A DNA stretch of 64,000 nt from JAVJSF01 sp040219555 (GCA_040219555.1 JAVJSF010000001.1:111391-175390), one strand, 5' to 3'; counted from the first letter of the stretch, positions 1 through 8,852 are shown. The notes: generated by a model from the sequence alone, not told the origin. Translations and numbers: made by a program.

Positions 1-489
1 TGCGATCGCTTCGAGGAGGTCTGCGGGCTGCTGTTCCCGGGCGGACGCGGGCGCCTGAGCGCCGTGCTGGACGAGGACGGCGAGCCCGGCATCGAGGTCG
101 AGGTGGTGCCGGCAGGGAAGCGCCCGCGCCCGCTGTCGTTGTTGTCCGGGGGCGAGCGCTCCCTGGTGGCCCTGGCGTTCTGCCTGGCGCTCGCCATGGC
201 CCGCCCGGCCCCCTTCTACCTCCTGGACGAGGTCGAGGCCGCGCTCGACGACGTCAACCTGCGCCGCTTCCTCTCGGTCGTCCGCCGGCTGGCCGACGGC
301 GGCCGCCAGTTCCTGCTGATCACCCATCAGCAGCCCACGGTGGAGATCGCCGACACGCTGTTCGGTGTCACGATGGCCGGCGAGGGCGTCTCCCAGGTCC
401 TCGCGCGGCGCCTCGACCGTCCGGCGGATGACCGCCAGGAGGCGCCGCCGGCGCGTCTGCGCGCCATCCCGGGCGGACGCGGGGCGTGA
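1..489 (+). CDS. smc: Chromosome segregation protein SMC, C-terminal end (5' truncated by window)
   Basis: The reading frame is open from the first base, so only the last 162 residues of a protein of roughly 1,150-1,200 are present. It carries the C-terminal half of the SMC ATPase head: the ABC signature LSGGERS, then the Walker B stretch FYLLDEVEAALDD and the H-loop region LLITHQQPT. SMC is the ATP-driven ring that compacts and segregates the chromosome with ScpA and ScpB. It is followed 28 bp later by ftsY, the usual actinobacterial order. Confidence 0.93.
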   Translation, partial: CDRFEEVCGLLFPGGRGRLSAVLDEDGEPGIEVEVVPAGKRPRPLSLLSGGERSLVALAFCLALAMARPAPFYLLDEVEAALDDVNLRRFLSVVRRLADGGRQFLLITHQQPTVEIADTLFGVTMAGEGVSQVLARRLDRPADDRQEAPPARLRAIPGGRGA

Positions 490-517
490 TGACGCCCACC
501 ACACGAAAGGACCGCGG

Positions 518-1534
518 GTGAGTCAGGAGCAGGTCGATCGCGAGGCGTGGGCCCAGCTGTTCGGGCTCGAGTTGCCGGAGTCGGCCGAGGAGGCCGAAGC
601 CCCGCGGCGCAAGGGGCTCTTCCGGCGCCTGCGCGAGAACATCACCTCCTCGGCATCGCGCCCGGCCATCTCGCCGCAGCTGGCGGGCATCTATGCCCCC
701 CGCCTCGTGACGGCGGAGACGTGGGACGACCTCGAGGAGGCGCTGATCGGCGCCGACTGCGGAATGGACGCCACCATGGCGCTGGTCGACCGTCTGCGGT
801 CGGAGGCCGCCGCGGGGCAGATCGTCGGCGGCGCCGACGTGGCGAAGGCCCTCTGGCGGGCGGTGGCCGACGAGATGGCCCCGGAGCCGCCCACGATCCC
901 GCTGGGGCACGGCCCCACGGTGATCCTCATCGTCGGGGTGAACGGCGCGGGCAAGACGACGACCATCGGCAAGCTCGCCCACCGCCTATCCGAGCTCGGC
1001 AAGCGGGTGGTCATCGGAGCGGCCGACACCTACCGCGCCGCGGCCATCGACCAGCTGGCGGTCTGGGCCGAGCGCTCGGGAGCCCAGCTCGTACGTCAGG
1101 CGCACGGTGCCGACCCCGGGGCGGTGGCATACGACGCGGTGGCCGCCGCCACCGCACGCGGTGCGGACGTGGTGCTGATCGACACGGCCGGACGGCTCCA
1201 GACCCAGCACAACCTCATGGAGGAGCTGCGCAAGGTGGCCGGCGTGGTCTCGAAGGTCGACCCGAGCGCGCCCCACGAGGTGCTGCTCGTGGTCGACTCC
1301 ACCACCGGCCAGAACGGGCTGAGCCAGGCGCGTCTGTTCAAGGATGCCGCGCGCCTCACCGGGGTGATCCTCACCAAGCTCGACGGCACGGCGAAGGGCG
1401 GTATCGCCGTGGCCATCCACCGTGAGCTGGGGTTGCCGGTCAAGCTGGTGGGCTCGGGTGAACGGCTCGAGGACCTCCAGCCGTTCGATCCGCAGGCCTA
1501 CGCCCGCGCGATGTTCGCCCCCGAGGGCGTATAA
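518..1534 (+). CDS. ftsY: Signal recognition particle receptor FtsY
   Basis: SRP receptor GTPase (338 aa) that docks SRP-ribosome complexes at the SecYEG translocon. A short acidic N-terminal segment is followed by the N domain and the NG GTPase domain: G1 GVNGAGKTT near residue 140, then DTYRAAA, DTAGR and TKLDG. GTG at 518 is chosen because AAAGGA lies 7 bp upstream; in-frame starts further upstream (365) run inside smc and add non-homologous sequence. It lies between smc and ffh. Confidence 0.95.
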   Translation: MSQEQVDREAWAQLFGLELPESAEEAEAPRRKGLFRRLRENITSSASRPAISPQLAGIYAPRLVTAETWDDLEEALIGADCGMDATMALVDRLRSEAAAGQIVGGADVAKALWRAVADEMAPEPPTIPLGHGPTVILIVGVNGAGKTTTIGKLAHRLSELGKRVVIGAADTYRAAAIDQLAVWAERSGAQLVRQAHGADPGAVAYDAVAAATARGADVVLIDTAGRLQTQHNLMEELRKVAGVVSKVDPSAPHEVLLVVDSTTGQNGLSQARLFKDAARLTGVILTKLDGTAKGGIAVAIHRELGLPVKLVGSGERLEDLQPFDPQAYARAMFAPEGV

Positions 1535-1546
1535 CGTGGATCGCTG

Positions 1547-2872
1547 ATGTTCGACGCGCTCTCCGACAAGCTCCAGGGGATCTTCGCGGGGCTGAAGGGC
1601 CGCGGGAAGCTCACCGAGGCCGACATCGACAAGGCGATGCGGGCCATCCGCCTGTCGCTGCTCGAGGCCGATGTCAGCCTGCCCGTGGTCAAGCAGCTCA
1701 CGACGGCCATCGGCGAGCGCGCGCGCGGCGCCGAGGTGATGTCGTCCCTCACGCCCGACCAGCAGGTCGTGAAGATCGTCTCGGACGAGCTCACCGCGCT
1801 GATGGGTGAGGCCAACGTGGCCCTGCCGCTGGCCGCCAGGCCACCGACCATCGTGCTCATGGCCGGGCTGCAGGGCTCGGGGAAGACCACCTGCTGCGCC
1901 AAGCTGGCGCGCTACTTCCGCTCCCAGGGGCGGGCGCCCATGATGATCGCCTGCGATGTCCACCGGCCGGCCGCGGCCGAGCAGCTCGCGGTGCTGGGCA
2001 CCCAGGTCGACGTCCCGGTGCACCGCGAGGACGGGGTCACCGACGCCGTTGCCATCGCGAAGCGCGGCATCGAGGCCGCCCGTCGCGGGGGGCGCGACCT
2101 GGTGATCGTCGACACCGCGGGCCGGCTCAGCATCGACGAGCAGATGATGGGCGAGCTGGTCTCGATCCGCGACGCAGTGAACCCGACGAACGTCGTGCTG
2201 GTGATCGACGCCATGACCGGGCAGACGGCGGTCGAGGTGGCGAAGGCCTTCAGCGAGGCCGTCGACATCACGGGCGTGGCGCTGACCAAGCTGGACGGAG
2301 ACGCTCGCGGCGGCGCGGCCCTGTCGGTGCGCGCCATCACGGGCAAGCCCATCCTCTTCGTCGGCACCGGCGAGAAGGTGGAGGCGCTGGAACCCTTCCA
2401 CCCCGATCGCATGGCCTCGCGCATCCTCGGGATGGGCGATGTGATGAGCCTCATCGAGAAGGCCCAGGCCACCGTCGAGGTGGGCGATGTCAAGGAGCTC
2501 GAGAAGAAGATCCGCGGCGGATCGCTCACCCTCGAGGACTTCCTCGAGCAGATGACCCAGGTGCGCAAGATGGGCCCCATCGGGCAGGTGATGGGGATGA
2601 TCCCGGGCTTCCGCAACGCCACCAAGGGGCGCGACATGGATGTCGACGACGCCCAGGTGAACCGCATCGAGGCCATCATCCGCAGCATGACCCTCGACGA
2701 GCGCCGCCATCCGGAGATCATCAACGGCAGCCGGCGCCGCCGCATCGCGGTGGGGAGCGGCACCAGCGTGCAGGAGGTCAACCAGCTCCTGTCGCAGTTC
2801 AAGCAGATGCGCAAACTGATGAAACAGATGGGTCGCGGGGGCGGACTGCCGGCCATGTTCGGCGGCCGTTGA
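1547..2872 (+). CDS. ffh: Signal recognition particle protein Ffh (SRP54)
   Basis: 441 aa GTPase that binds signal sequences on nascent membrane and secreted proteins and hands them to FtsY. The N domain is followed by the G domain (GLQGSGKTT, DVHRPAA, DTAGR, TKLDGD), then the methionine-rich M domain with the SRP-RNA-binding stretch GSGTSVQEVN near residue 402. Full family length. It starts 12 bp after ftsY. The SRP RNA gene is not in this window. Confidence 0.96.
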   Translation: MFDALSDKLQGIFAGLKGRGKLTEADIDKAMRAIRLSLLEADVSLPVVKQLTTAIGERARGAEVMSSLTPDQQVVKIVSDELTALMGEANVALPLAARPPTIVLMAGLQGSGKTTCCAKLARYFRSQGRAPMMIACDVHRPAAAEQLAVLGTQVDVPVHREDGVTDAVAIAKRGIEAARRGGRDLVIVDTAGRLSIDEQMMGELVSIRDAVNPTNVVLVIDAMTGQTAVEVAKAFSEAVDITGVALTKLDGDARGGAALSVRAITGKPILFVGTGEKVEALEPFHPDRMASRILGMGDVMSLIEKAQATVEVGDVKELEKKIRGGSLTLEDFLEQMTQVRKMGPIGQVMGMIPGFRNATKGRDMDVDDAQVNRIEAIIRSMTLDERRHPEIINGSRRRRIAVGSGTSVQEVNQLLSQFKQMRKLMKQMGRGGGLPAMFGGR

Positions 2873-2929
2873 CGCGCATCCTGCGCCGATCCTCTACCAT
2901 CCGCCGGTCACACTGAACCGAGGAGCACC

Positions 2930-3190
2930 GTGGTCAAGATTCGCCTCGCCCGCGTGGGCAGCAAGAAGAACGCCATCTACCGCGTGGTCGTCGCCGACTC
3001 GCGCTCGCCGCGCGACGGCCGCAACATCGAGACGGTGGGGCGCTACAACCCGCAGACGCACCCGTCCGAGGTCGTCATCGACCTCCCGAAGGTCGACCGC
3101 TGGCTCTCCGAGGGCGCGCAGCCCTCGCCGGCCGTGAAGAAGCTCATCAAGATCGCGCGGGCCGACGCCGCCGCCACCGCCGCGGCGTGA
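2930..3190 (+). CDS. rpsP: 30S ribosomal protein S16
   Basis: 86 aa small-subunit protein with the characteristic start VKIRLARVGSKKNAIYR and the NIETVGRYNP segment. GTG start with GAGGAG 7-12 bp upstream. It is the first of a run of translation genes (rpsP, khpA, rimM, trmD, rplS) whose order is conserved in most bacteria. Its stop overlaps the khpA start by 4 bp, indicating translational coupling. Confidence 0.96.
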   Translation: MVKIRLARVGSKKNAIYRVVVADSRSPRDGRNIETVGRYNPQTHPSEVVIDLPKVDRWLSEGAQPSPAVKKLIKIARADAAATAAA

Positions 3191-3429
3191 GCTCGGCCGT
3201 CGCCGACATGGTCGCGACGCTCGCGCGTGGCCTGGTGGACAACCCCGCCGGCGTCGAGGTGCGAGAGGGGTCCGAGGGTCCGACCACGGTCCTCTCCCTC
3301 CATGTGGCCGAGGGCGACGTGGGTCAGGTGATCGGCCGCGGGGGGCGGGTGGCCCGCGGCCTGCGCTCGGTCGTGCGCGCCGCAGGGATCGCGCGCGGTG
3401 AGCGGTACCAGCTCGAGATCGTCGACTAG
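3187..3429 (+). CDS. khpA: RNA-binding KH domain protein KhpA
   Basis: 80 aa single KH-domain protein (YlqC family). The RNA-binding GXXG loop is GRGG in VIGRGGR near residue 54. KhpA pairs with KhpB in other Gram-positives and affects cell division and small-RNA function. GTG start in a 4-bp overlap with rpsP; the downstream rimM frame begins 32 bp before its stop. The position between rpsP and rimM is the classical one. Confidence 0.9.
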   Translation: MSSAVADMVATLARGLVDNPAGVEVREGSEGPTTVLSLHVAEGDVGQVIGRGGRVARGLRSVVRAAGIARGERYQLEIVD

Positions 3430-3952
3430 CGCGCCGGTCATCGTCGGCCATGTGGGCCGGCCGCACGGCGTCCGCGGGGTCGTCCACGCCCGGCCCACCG
3501 GGCCGACGCTCGGCGCGCTGCCGATCGGAGAGGCCATCGAGGTGCGCCCGCGCGAGGATGCGCCGGCGCGCTCCCTGCGCCTGCTCGCGCGCGAGGGTTC
3601 CGGCGAGCGCCTGCGCCTGACCCTGGAAGGGGTGGGCGATCGCGACGCCGCTGCGGCCCTCGCGGGCGCGGTGCTGGAGGTGGCGGCCGAGCGGATCGTG
3701 GTCCCCGAGGATCCCGACACCTGGCTGGTCACCGACCTGGTCGGGTGCCGGGTGGTCGAGGTGGACGACGCCGGGGGCGAGCGCGATCTGGGACCCGTCT
3801 CGGAGGTGCACGGCCTGCCGGCCAACGATGTGCTGGAGGTGGCCGGTTCGGCCGGGCGCCTGCTGATCCCGTTCACGGCCGACGCCGTGGTGGAGGTGGC
3901 CGTGCCGGCGCGGACGATCCGCGTGCGCAGCGGCCTCGTCGTGGACTCCTGA
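3398..3952 (+). CDS. rimM: 16S rRNA processing protein RimM
   Basis: 184 aa 30S maturation factor that binds S19. The N-terminal beta-barrel has IVGHVGRPHGVRG and the C-terminal PRC-barrel has DLVGCRVVEVD and LPANDVLEV. GTG at 3398 inside khpA is the only start that keeps the first beta strand; the next in-frame GTG (3452) would cut into it. This makes a 32-bp overlap with khpA. trmD follows 8 bp later. Confidence 0.9.
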   Translation: MSGTSSRSSTSAPVIVGHVGRPHGVRGVVHARPTGPTLGALPIGEAIEVRPREDAPARSLRLLAREGSGERLRLTLEGVGDRDAAAALAGAVLEVAAERIVVPEDPDTWLVTDLVGCRVVEVDDAGGERDLGPVSEVHGLPANDVLEVAGSAGRLLIPFTADAVVEVAVPARTIRVRSGLVVDS

Positions 3953-3960
3953 GGCGCGCG

Positions 3961-4668
3961 GTGCGGATCGATGTCATGACGCTCTTCCCCGACTGGTTCG
4001 GCTGGATGAGTGCGTCCCGCCCCCTCGCAAACACCGCCCGCTCGGGCGATCTGGTGATCGACTGCTTCTCGCCGCGCGAGACCACCCCGCTCGGGCAGGG
4101 GCAGGTGGACGACTCGCCCTACGGCGGCGGCCCGGGGATGGTGCTGCGTGTCGACGTGGTCGCGGCGGCGCTCGAGCACCGGTACGGCGTCCCGGCCGAG
4201 CGGGTGCGCGAGGAGCGACGGGTGGTGGTCCTCACCCCGCGCGGGCGGCCCTTCGCCGATCCGGTTGCGCGCGAGTACGCCGCGGGTGGCGACATGCTGC
4301 TGCTGTGCGGGCGCTACGAGGGGTTCGATCAGCGTGTGCACGAGCACCTGGCCGGCGAGGAGCTGTCGCTCGGGCCGTTCGTGCTGGCCGGGGGCGAGAT
4401 CGCCGCGATGGCCGTGATCGACGCGGTCTCGCGCCGGCTGCCCGGGGCGCTGGGGAATGCGGAGAGCCTGGAGGGGGAGTCGTTCTCGGATGCGCTCGGC
4501 GGAGGTCTGGAGTACCCGCACTACACGCGGCCGGCGGTCTGGGGCGGCCACGGGGTCCCCGACGTGCTGCTCTCAGGCGACCATGGCGCCATCGCCAGGT
4601 GGCGGGCCGAGCACGTGTCACCGCCCCACGGCGGACCCCACGCGGACGGGCGCCCAGCCGGGTGCTGA
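3961..4668 (+). CDS. trmD: tRNA (guanine-N1)-methyltransferase TrmD
   Basis: 235 aa SPOUT-class enzyme that methylates G37 of tRNAs with S-adenosylmethionine and so prevents frameshifting. It starts VRIDVMTLFPDWF. The trefoil-knot SAM site is LLCGRYEGFDQRV followed by SLGPFVLAGGE, and the C-terminal domain has LEYPHYTRP. Upstream in-frame starts lie within rimM and lack homology, so GTG 3961 is used. Confidence 0.94.
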   Translation: MRIDVMTLFPDWFGWMSASRPLANTARSGDLVIDCFSPRETTPLGQGQVDDSPYGGGPGMVLRVDVVAAALEHRYGVPAERVREERRVVVLTPRGRPFADPVAREYAAGGDMLLLCGRYEGFDQRVHEHLAGEELSLGPFVLAGGEIAAMAVIDAVSRRLPGALGNAESLEGESFSDALGGGLEYPHYTRPAVWGGHGVPDVLLSGDHGAIARWRAEHVSPPHGGPHADGRPAGC

Positions 4669-4762
4669 GGCGTCCCCGATCCTCGCCCGGACGGCTGCTA
4701 TGCTGCCCGTCGCTTTGCCGGGCGGCGGGATGCTTCGCCGTGGATTCGACACGTGAGGGACA

Positions 4763-5110
4763 ATGAGCGTCATCCAGGACTTTGAGCGCGCCCAGGTGCG
4801 CACCGACATCCCCCACTTCTCGCCCGGCGACACGGTGAAGGTCCACTTCAAGGTCATCGAGGGCCAGCGCCAGCGCGTGCAGGTCTTCGAGGGCTCGGTC
4901 ATCCGCCGCCAGGGCGCGACCAGCCGCGAGACCTTCACGGTGCGCAAGCAGAGCTTCGGGGTGGGCGTCGAGCGCACCTTCCCGCTGCACTCGCCCAAGA
5001 TCGAGAAGATCGAGCGGGTCATGGAGGGCGACGTCAACCGCGCCAAGCTGTACTACCTGCGCGGCAAGGTCGGCAAGAAGGCCCGCATCCGGGAGAAGCA
5101 GCGGGCCTGA
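4763..5110 (+). CDS. rplS: 50S ribosomal protein L19
   Basis: 115 aa large-subunit protein at the 30S-50S interface. It carries PGDTVKVHFKVIEG, VFEGSVIRRQG and the C-terminal KLYYLRGKVGKKARI typical of L19. ATG start after GAGGGAC. It is separated from trmD by 94 bp, which may hold its own promoter (TGCTATGCT near 4693-4705 resembles an extended -10), but this is only a visual guess. lepB, often next in actinobacteria, is absent here. Confidence 0.96.
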   Translation: MSVIQDFERAQVRTDIPHFSPGDTVKVHFKVIEGQRQRVQVFEGSVIRRQGATSRETFTVRKQSFGVGVERTFPLHSPKIEKIERVMEGDVNRAKLYYLRGKVGKKARIREKQRA

Positions 5111-5802
5111 ACGGCTCCGGGCGCGCCCGCCGGCCACCGCCGGCGGCGCGCCTGCTGCGTCACGATCGCGCCCTCGGGGCGCGCTGGCTGGCCGGTGTGG
5201 ACGAGGCGGGGCGCGGATGCCTGGCCGGTCCCCTGGTCGCTGCGGCGGTGTGCTTCGACATCGCTTCATTCGGTCGTGCGGATGCACGCGCCCTGCGCCG
5301 CGTGGACGACTCCAAGCGCGTGCCGGCGGCGGTGCGTGCCGAGTTGGCGCTAGAGATCCTCGGCCGCGCCCACCAAGTGGTCGTCGTGGCCGCCGCGCCG
5401 GCCACCATCGACCGGCGCGGGCTTCACGTCTGCAATCTCGACCTGCTGTCGCGCGCCCTCGCGGGGGTGGCCGCGACCGAGGCTCTCTGCCTGGTCGACG
5501 GTTTCGCGCTGGGTGAGGGCGCCCGCCCGCACCGGCGTGTGGTCGGCGGCGACCGCACCAGCTTCTGCATCGCGGCCGCCTCGGTGGTGGCCAAGGAGGC
5601 GCGCGATCGCCTGATGTGCGGGCCGGCCGCCACCGCACATCCCCACCACGGGTTCGACGAGCACGTCGGCTACGCCACGGCTGCGCACCGGGAGGCCATC
5701 CGCGCGCACGGGCCGACCCCGCTGCACCGGATGTCGTTCCGCTCGGAGGCCTATGAGGTCGCACCGATGGGCGGTCCGGGGACCGCCGGAATCGGAGGGT
5801 AG
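5107..5802 (+). CDS. rnhB: Ribonuclease HII (start codon uncertain, no in-frame ATG/GTG/TTG)
   Basis: Removes ribonucleotides from DNA and RNA primers. Catalytic motif VDEAGRG (5197-5217) is followed by LVDGF and ASVVAKEARD with later acidic residues. The family normally has 15-30 residues before VDEAGRG, and the frame upstream encodes a fitting L-L-R-H-D...WLAG segment. However, there is no ATG, GTG or TTG between the rplS stop and the catalytic motif. The only near-cognate codon at the right place is CTG 5107, overlapping the rplS stop. GTG 5197 would begin at the catalytic motif itself and is unlikely to be the true start. Confidence 0.85.
   Translation: MNGSGRARRPPPAARLLRHDRALGARWLAGVDEAGRGCLAGPLVAAAVCFDIASFGRADARALRRVDDSKRVPAAVRAELALEILGRAHQVVVVAAAPATIDRRGLHVCNLDLLSRALAGVAATEALCLVDGFALGEGARPHRRVVGGDRTSFCIAAASVVAKEARDRLMCGPAATAHPHHGFDEHVGYATAAHREAIRAHGPTPLHRMSFRSEAYEVAPMGGPGTAGIGG
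5127..5146 (+). terminator. Inverted repeat just after rplS
   Basis: An 8-bp perfect stem, CCGCCGGC / GCCGGCGG, with loop CACC lies 17 bp after the rplS stop. No T-run follows, so it is at best a weak or factor-dependent terminator. It also falls inside the proposed N-terminus of rnhB, where it could modulate translation instead. Confidence 0.3.
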
Positions 5803-5846
5803 GGCCGCCCACCGGCACGCCGAGTCTCAGCGGCGACGAGAACTTT

Positions 5847-5867
5847 CATGTTAGGGTCACTAACATG
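5847..5867. promoter_or_regulatory. Perfect 8-bp inverted repeat, candidate operator upstream of exported propeller gene
   Basis: CATGTTAG and CTAACATG are exact reverse complements separated by GGTCA. It lies in an AT-richer patch 117 bp before the ATG at 5984 and after rnhB. Size, symmetry and position suit a dimeric repressor such as a TetR-family protein, but no regulator is adjacent. A short RNA hairpin is the alternative. Confidence 0.4.
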
Positions 5868-5983
5868 GAGTGGGAGAACCCCTCATCTGCGGGGATGTCG
5901 CGGCGGCCCGGCCGACAGACACTGCAGGCATCGGAGGGTCGGGACGCATCGCGGGCTGCTCGCCCGTCGGAGAGGAGAGATCG

Positions 5984-8845
5984 ATGAACCAGGCGGTCGG
6001 CGGGTCGTGGACGGCGGCGCTCGGGGCCTCGGCGCTGCGCCGCGCGGTGACCGTGCTCCTGGGTGTCGTCGCGGTGCTCCTTCCGGCGGCCGGCGCGTCG
6101 GCGGTCGGGGGGGCGTGGGCCGGTGGCGGGCCGCCCGGCGGCATGGTGCAGGCGCTGGTGGTCGACCCCACCGATCCCCAGGTCCTGTTCGTGGGCACCG
6201 GCATCACCATCGGCGGTGTCGAGACCGCCGACGTCGGAGTCCACCGCTCGCTCGACGGCGGCGAGTCGTGGTCCCGGGTGTTGAGGACGCCGGCGAACGA
6301 GGCCGTCTATGCGCTGGCCGTCGCGCCCGATGGGGGTGCGGTCTACGCGGGGCTCGAGGACGGTTCGGTCCAGCGCTCCCTCGATTCCGGCGCCAGCTGG
6401 GAGCCTCTGGGCACGGGCCTGCCGGAGGCCGCCGTCACCGCCCTCGCCGTCAGCGACACCGGCGACACGGTGATCGCGGGCACCTCCACGGGGGAGGTCC
6501 TCACCCATCAGCCGGGCGCCGGGTCGGCGGCGGCCTGGACCGACATCACGGCCGATCTGGACGGGTCGACGGTCCATGCCCTGGCGGCGGGCCGGACGGG
6601 CGGCGGCGAGGGCCGGGTCTACGCCGGCACCGACCAGGGGCTCCACCGGCGCGTGGGCGGCCTCTGGGTCCGTGCCGATCCTGTGGCCGTGCCGGACGGG
6701 TCCACCCCGGCCCGGGCGGCGCGGGCGGTCGTCCTCGACCCCGCCGATGCCGCGGTGGTCCACCTCGCCCACGACGGGGCGGATCCGGGGGACGACGGCG
6801 TCAGCCGATCGACCGACAGCGGCTCGGCCTGGACGTCACTGGACGGCGGATCATTCCTCGCCTCCAATCCGCGCAGCCTCGCCCTCGACCCCGCGGATGC
6901 GACCACGCTCTACGGTGGGACGCTGCTGCGCGTCCTGCGGTTCGAGTCGGTCGCGACCACCCCCGTGCTCACGCAACTCACGGACGGTCTGCCGTCCGGG
7001 GGCGGGGTCGAGTTCACGGCCGTCGTCTCTGCGCCGGCGCCCACGCCGGGAGGCTCCTCGGCGGTGCACGTGGGCTCGTACTCCCGCGGTCTCTACCGCT
7101 CGGAGGACGGCGGCGACACGTGGCAGCGCGGGACCCTGCAGGCCAGTCGCGTGTCGGGCCTCGCCGTGGCGGCCGATGACCGGGTGCTGGCGAGTGTCGC
7201 CGACCCGGAGGATCTCTTCTCGTCGGGTGATCAGGGGCAGACCTGGGCGCCCGAGGCGTTCGCAGCGACCGCGTTCGGTGCCCGCGGGGTGGTGGCGCAT
7301 CCCACAGATGCCGGGCTCGCCCTCCTGGCGACCAGCACCGTGGTACTGCGGCGCACCGACCCGGACGGCTCGTTCACGACGGTCCTCGACGCGGACGACG
7401 GTCTCGGCTCGATCAGTCCTCGGGACCTCAAGCTGGATCCGGGCTCGTCCGGCCGGCCTCCACGCGCGTACATCGTGCCGGTGGTGCTCGGCGTCGGTCT
7501 CATCCTCTCCGAGGAGGACGAGACGACCGCGCTCGGGGACCCCGGCAGCTGGCGGATCGTGGGCACCGGCTTCCCTGCTGGTGTCTCCCCGCGGGCCGCC
7601 GCGCACGACCCCGACGACCCCGAGACCTTCTACGCCAGCGGCCCGTCCACGATCCATCGCCTCGACGACGACGTCTGGACCGAGGTCGGCAGCGCGGCGG
7701 GCGTGACGCGCCTGCTTGTGGTCGACGGCGTCGTGCTCGGAGCCGGCGCGTCGGGGCTGGTCCGCTCCGCCGACCGCGGGGTGTCGTGGGAGGCGGTCGC
7801 GGGAGGATTGGCGGCCGGGCCCGTCAGCGATGTCGTGGCGGACCCGCTCATCCCCGGTCGTGTCTACGCGCTGCTGCCGGATGCGGGCGTGTACCGCAGC
7901 GACGATCTCGGGTTGACCTGGGAGGAGGTGGGTGACGATCTGCCGGTCTCCGACCTGCGAGCGGTCCGGATCTCCGCCACGAACCCTCAGCGCGTCCACG
8001 TGGCCACCGGAGGCGGGGGTGTGTTCACGCTCACGCTCCCCGTCGAGCCCGACGGCGATGGGGACGGCCTCATCGACCTGCTCGACGCCTGTCCCGGGGA
8101 GTTCGGCACGGAGCCCGACGGCTGCCCGCCGCCTCCGCCCCCGGACGGCGACGGGGACGGCATCCCGGACACCACCGACGCCTGCCCCGGCATCGCCGGC
8201 GTCGCGCCCGACGGCTGCCCGGGCGTCGCTCCGCCCGCGGACGGTGACGGCGACGGTGTCCCCGACGCCTCCGACGCCTGCCCCGCGGTCGTGGGCACCG
8301 CCCCGGATGGTTGCCCGGTCGTCGTCCCGCCGGTCGACCCGGGACCCGCCCCGCCCGCCCCGGCGCCCGTCGATCCCGGCCCCGACCCGGGCCCGGCCGC
8401 CCAGCCCGCCCCGCTCACCGCCGACCCGGTGACGATCCCCACGCCCGCGCCCTTCGCCTGCACGCTGCCCGATCGGCCCAGCGGGCTGAGCCTCGCCACC
8501 ACCGTGAGCCAGTTGCGCATCAACCAGCGGATCGCCGTGGCCGCCGTCCGCCGGCTCAACTCGATCGCCGCGCGCCTGGACGGCCGGCCCGAGCCCGTGG
8601 CATCCGACAAGGAGGCGGGGGAGATCCGCGCCACCACGGTCCAGTTGCGCATCAACCAGCGCATCTCCGAGGCCGGCTACCGGCGCGCCAAGGCCATCTA
8701 CGACCGTCTGGGGGGCTCCGGGTCCACCGCGTTGAGGCCGCTCGCGAGCACCATCACGCTCACCCGCGCCGGCGTGGGGGCCAACCAGCTCACGAACATC
8801 CGGGCCCTGGACATGCTGAACTGCATCAACCGCAACCTGGCCTAG
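5984..8845 (+). CDS. Exported beta-propeller (Asp-box) protein with thrombospondin type 3 repeats
   Basis: 953 aa. Signal peptide: RR at 19-20, hydrophobic 21-36, likely cleavage after ASA at 38-40. The body carries at least seven Asp-box/BNR-like motifs (for example SLDGGESW, SEDGGDTW, SADRGVSW, SDDLGLTW), as in sortilin or photosystem-assembly propellers. Three thrombospondin type 3 calcium repeats follow (DGDGDG...DACPG, about one per 96 bp, 8047-8325), then a Pro-rich linker and a C-terminal module with two copies of QLRINQRI. ATG 5984 follows GGAGAGGAGAG. It sits alone between rnhB and yraN. Surface binding or adhesion is an inference. Confidence 0.85.
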   Translation: MNQAVGGSWTAALGASALRRAVTVLLGVVAVLLPAAGASAVGGAWAGGGPPGGMVQALVVDPTDPQVLFVGTGITIGGVETADVGVHRSLDGGESWSRVLRTPANEAVYALAVAPDGGAVYAGLEDGSVQRSLDSGASWEPLGTGLPEAAVTALAVSDTGDTVIAGTSTGEVLTHQPGAGSAAAWTDITADLDGSTVHALAAGRTGGGEGRVYAGTDQGLHRRVGGLWVRADPVAVPDGSTPARAARAVVLDPADAAVVHLAHDGADPGDDGVSRSTDSGSAWTSLDGGSFLASNPRSLALDPADATTLYGGTLLRVLRFESVATTPVLTQLTDGLPSGGGVEFTAVVSAPAPTPGGSSAVHVGSYSRGLYRSEDGGDTWQRGTLQASRVSGLAVAADDRVLASVADPEDLFSSGDQGQTWAPEAFAATAFGARGVVAHPTDAGLALLATSTVVLRRTDPDGSFTTVLDADDGLGSISPRDLKLDPGSSGRPPRAYIVPVVLGVGLILSEEDETTALGDPGSWRIVGTGFPAGVSPRAAAHDPDDPETFYASGPSTIHRLDDDVWTEVGSAAGVTRLLVVDGVVLGAGASGLVRSADRGVSWEAVAGGLAAGPVSDVVADPLIPGRVYALLPDAGVYRSDDLGLTWEEVGDDLPVSDLRAVRISATNPQRVHVATGGGGVFTLTLPVEPDGDGDGLIDLLDACPGEFGTEPDGCPPPPPPDGDGDGIPDTTDACPGIAGVAPDGCPGVAPPADGDGDGVPDASDACPAVVGTAPDGCPVVVPPVDPGPAPPAPAPVDPGPDPGPAAQPAPLTADPVTIPTPAPFACTLPDRPSGLSLATTVSQLRINQRIAVAAVRRLNSIAARLDGRPEPVASDKEAGEIRATTVQLRINQRISEAGYRRAKAIYDRLGGSGSTALRPLASTITLTRAGVGANQLTNIRALDMLNCINRNLA

Positions 8846-8852
8846 TCCGCCG

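Noticed and set aside
5868..5983. Cyclic-di-GMP (GEMM) riboswitch before the propeller gene
   Set aside because: Only GGGACGCA resembles the core; other invariant parts are not found by eye. A covariance search would decide.
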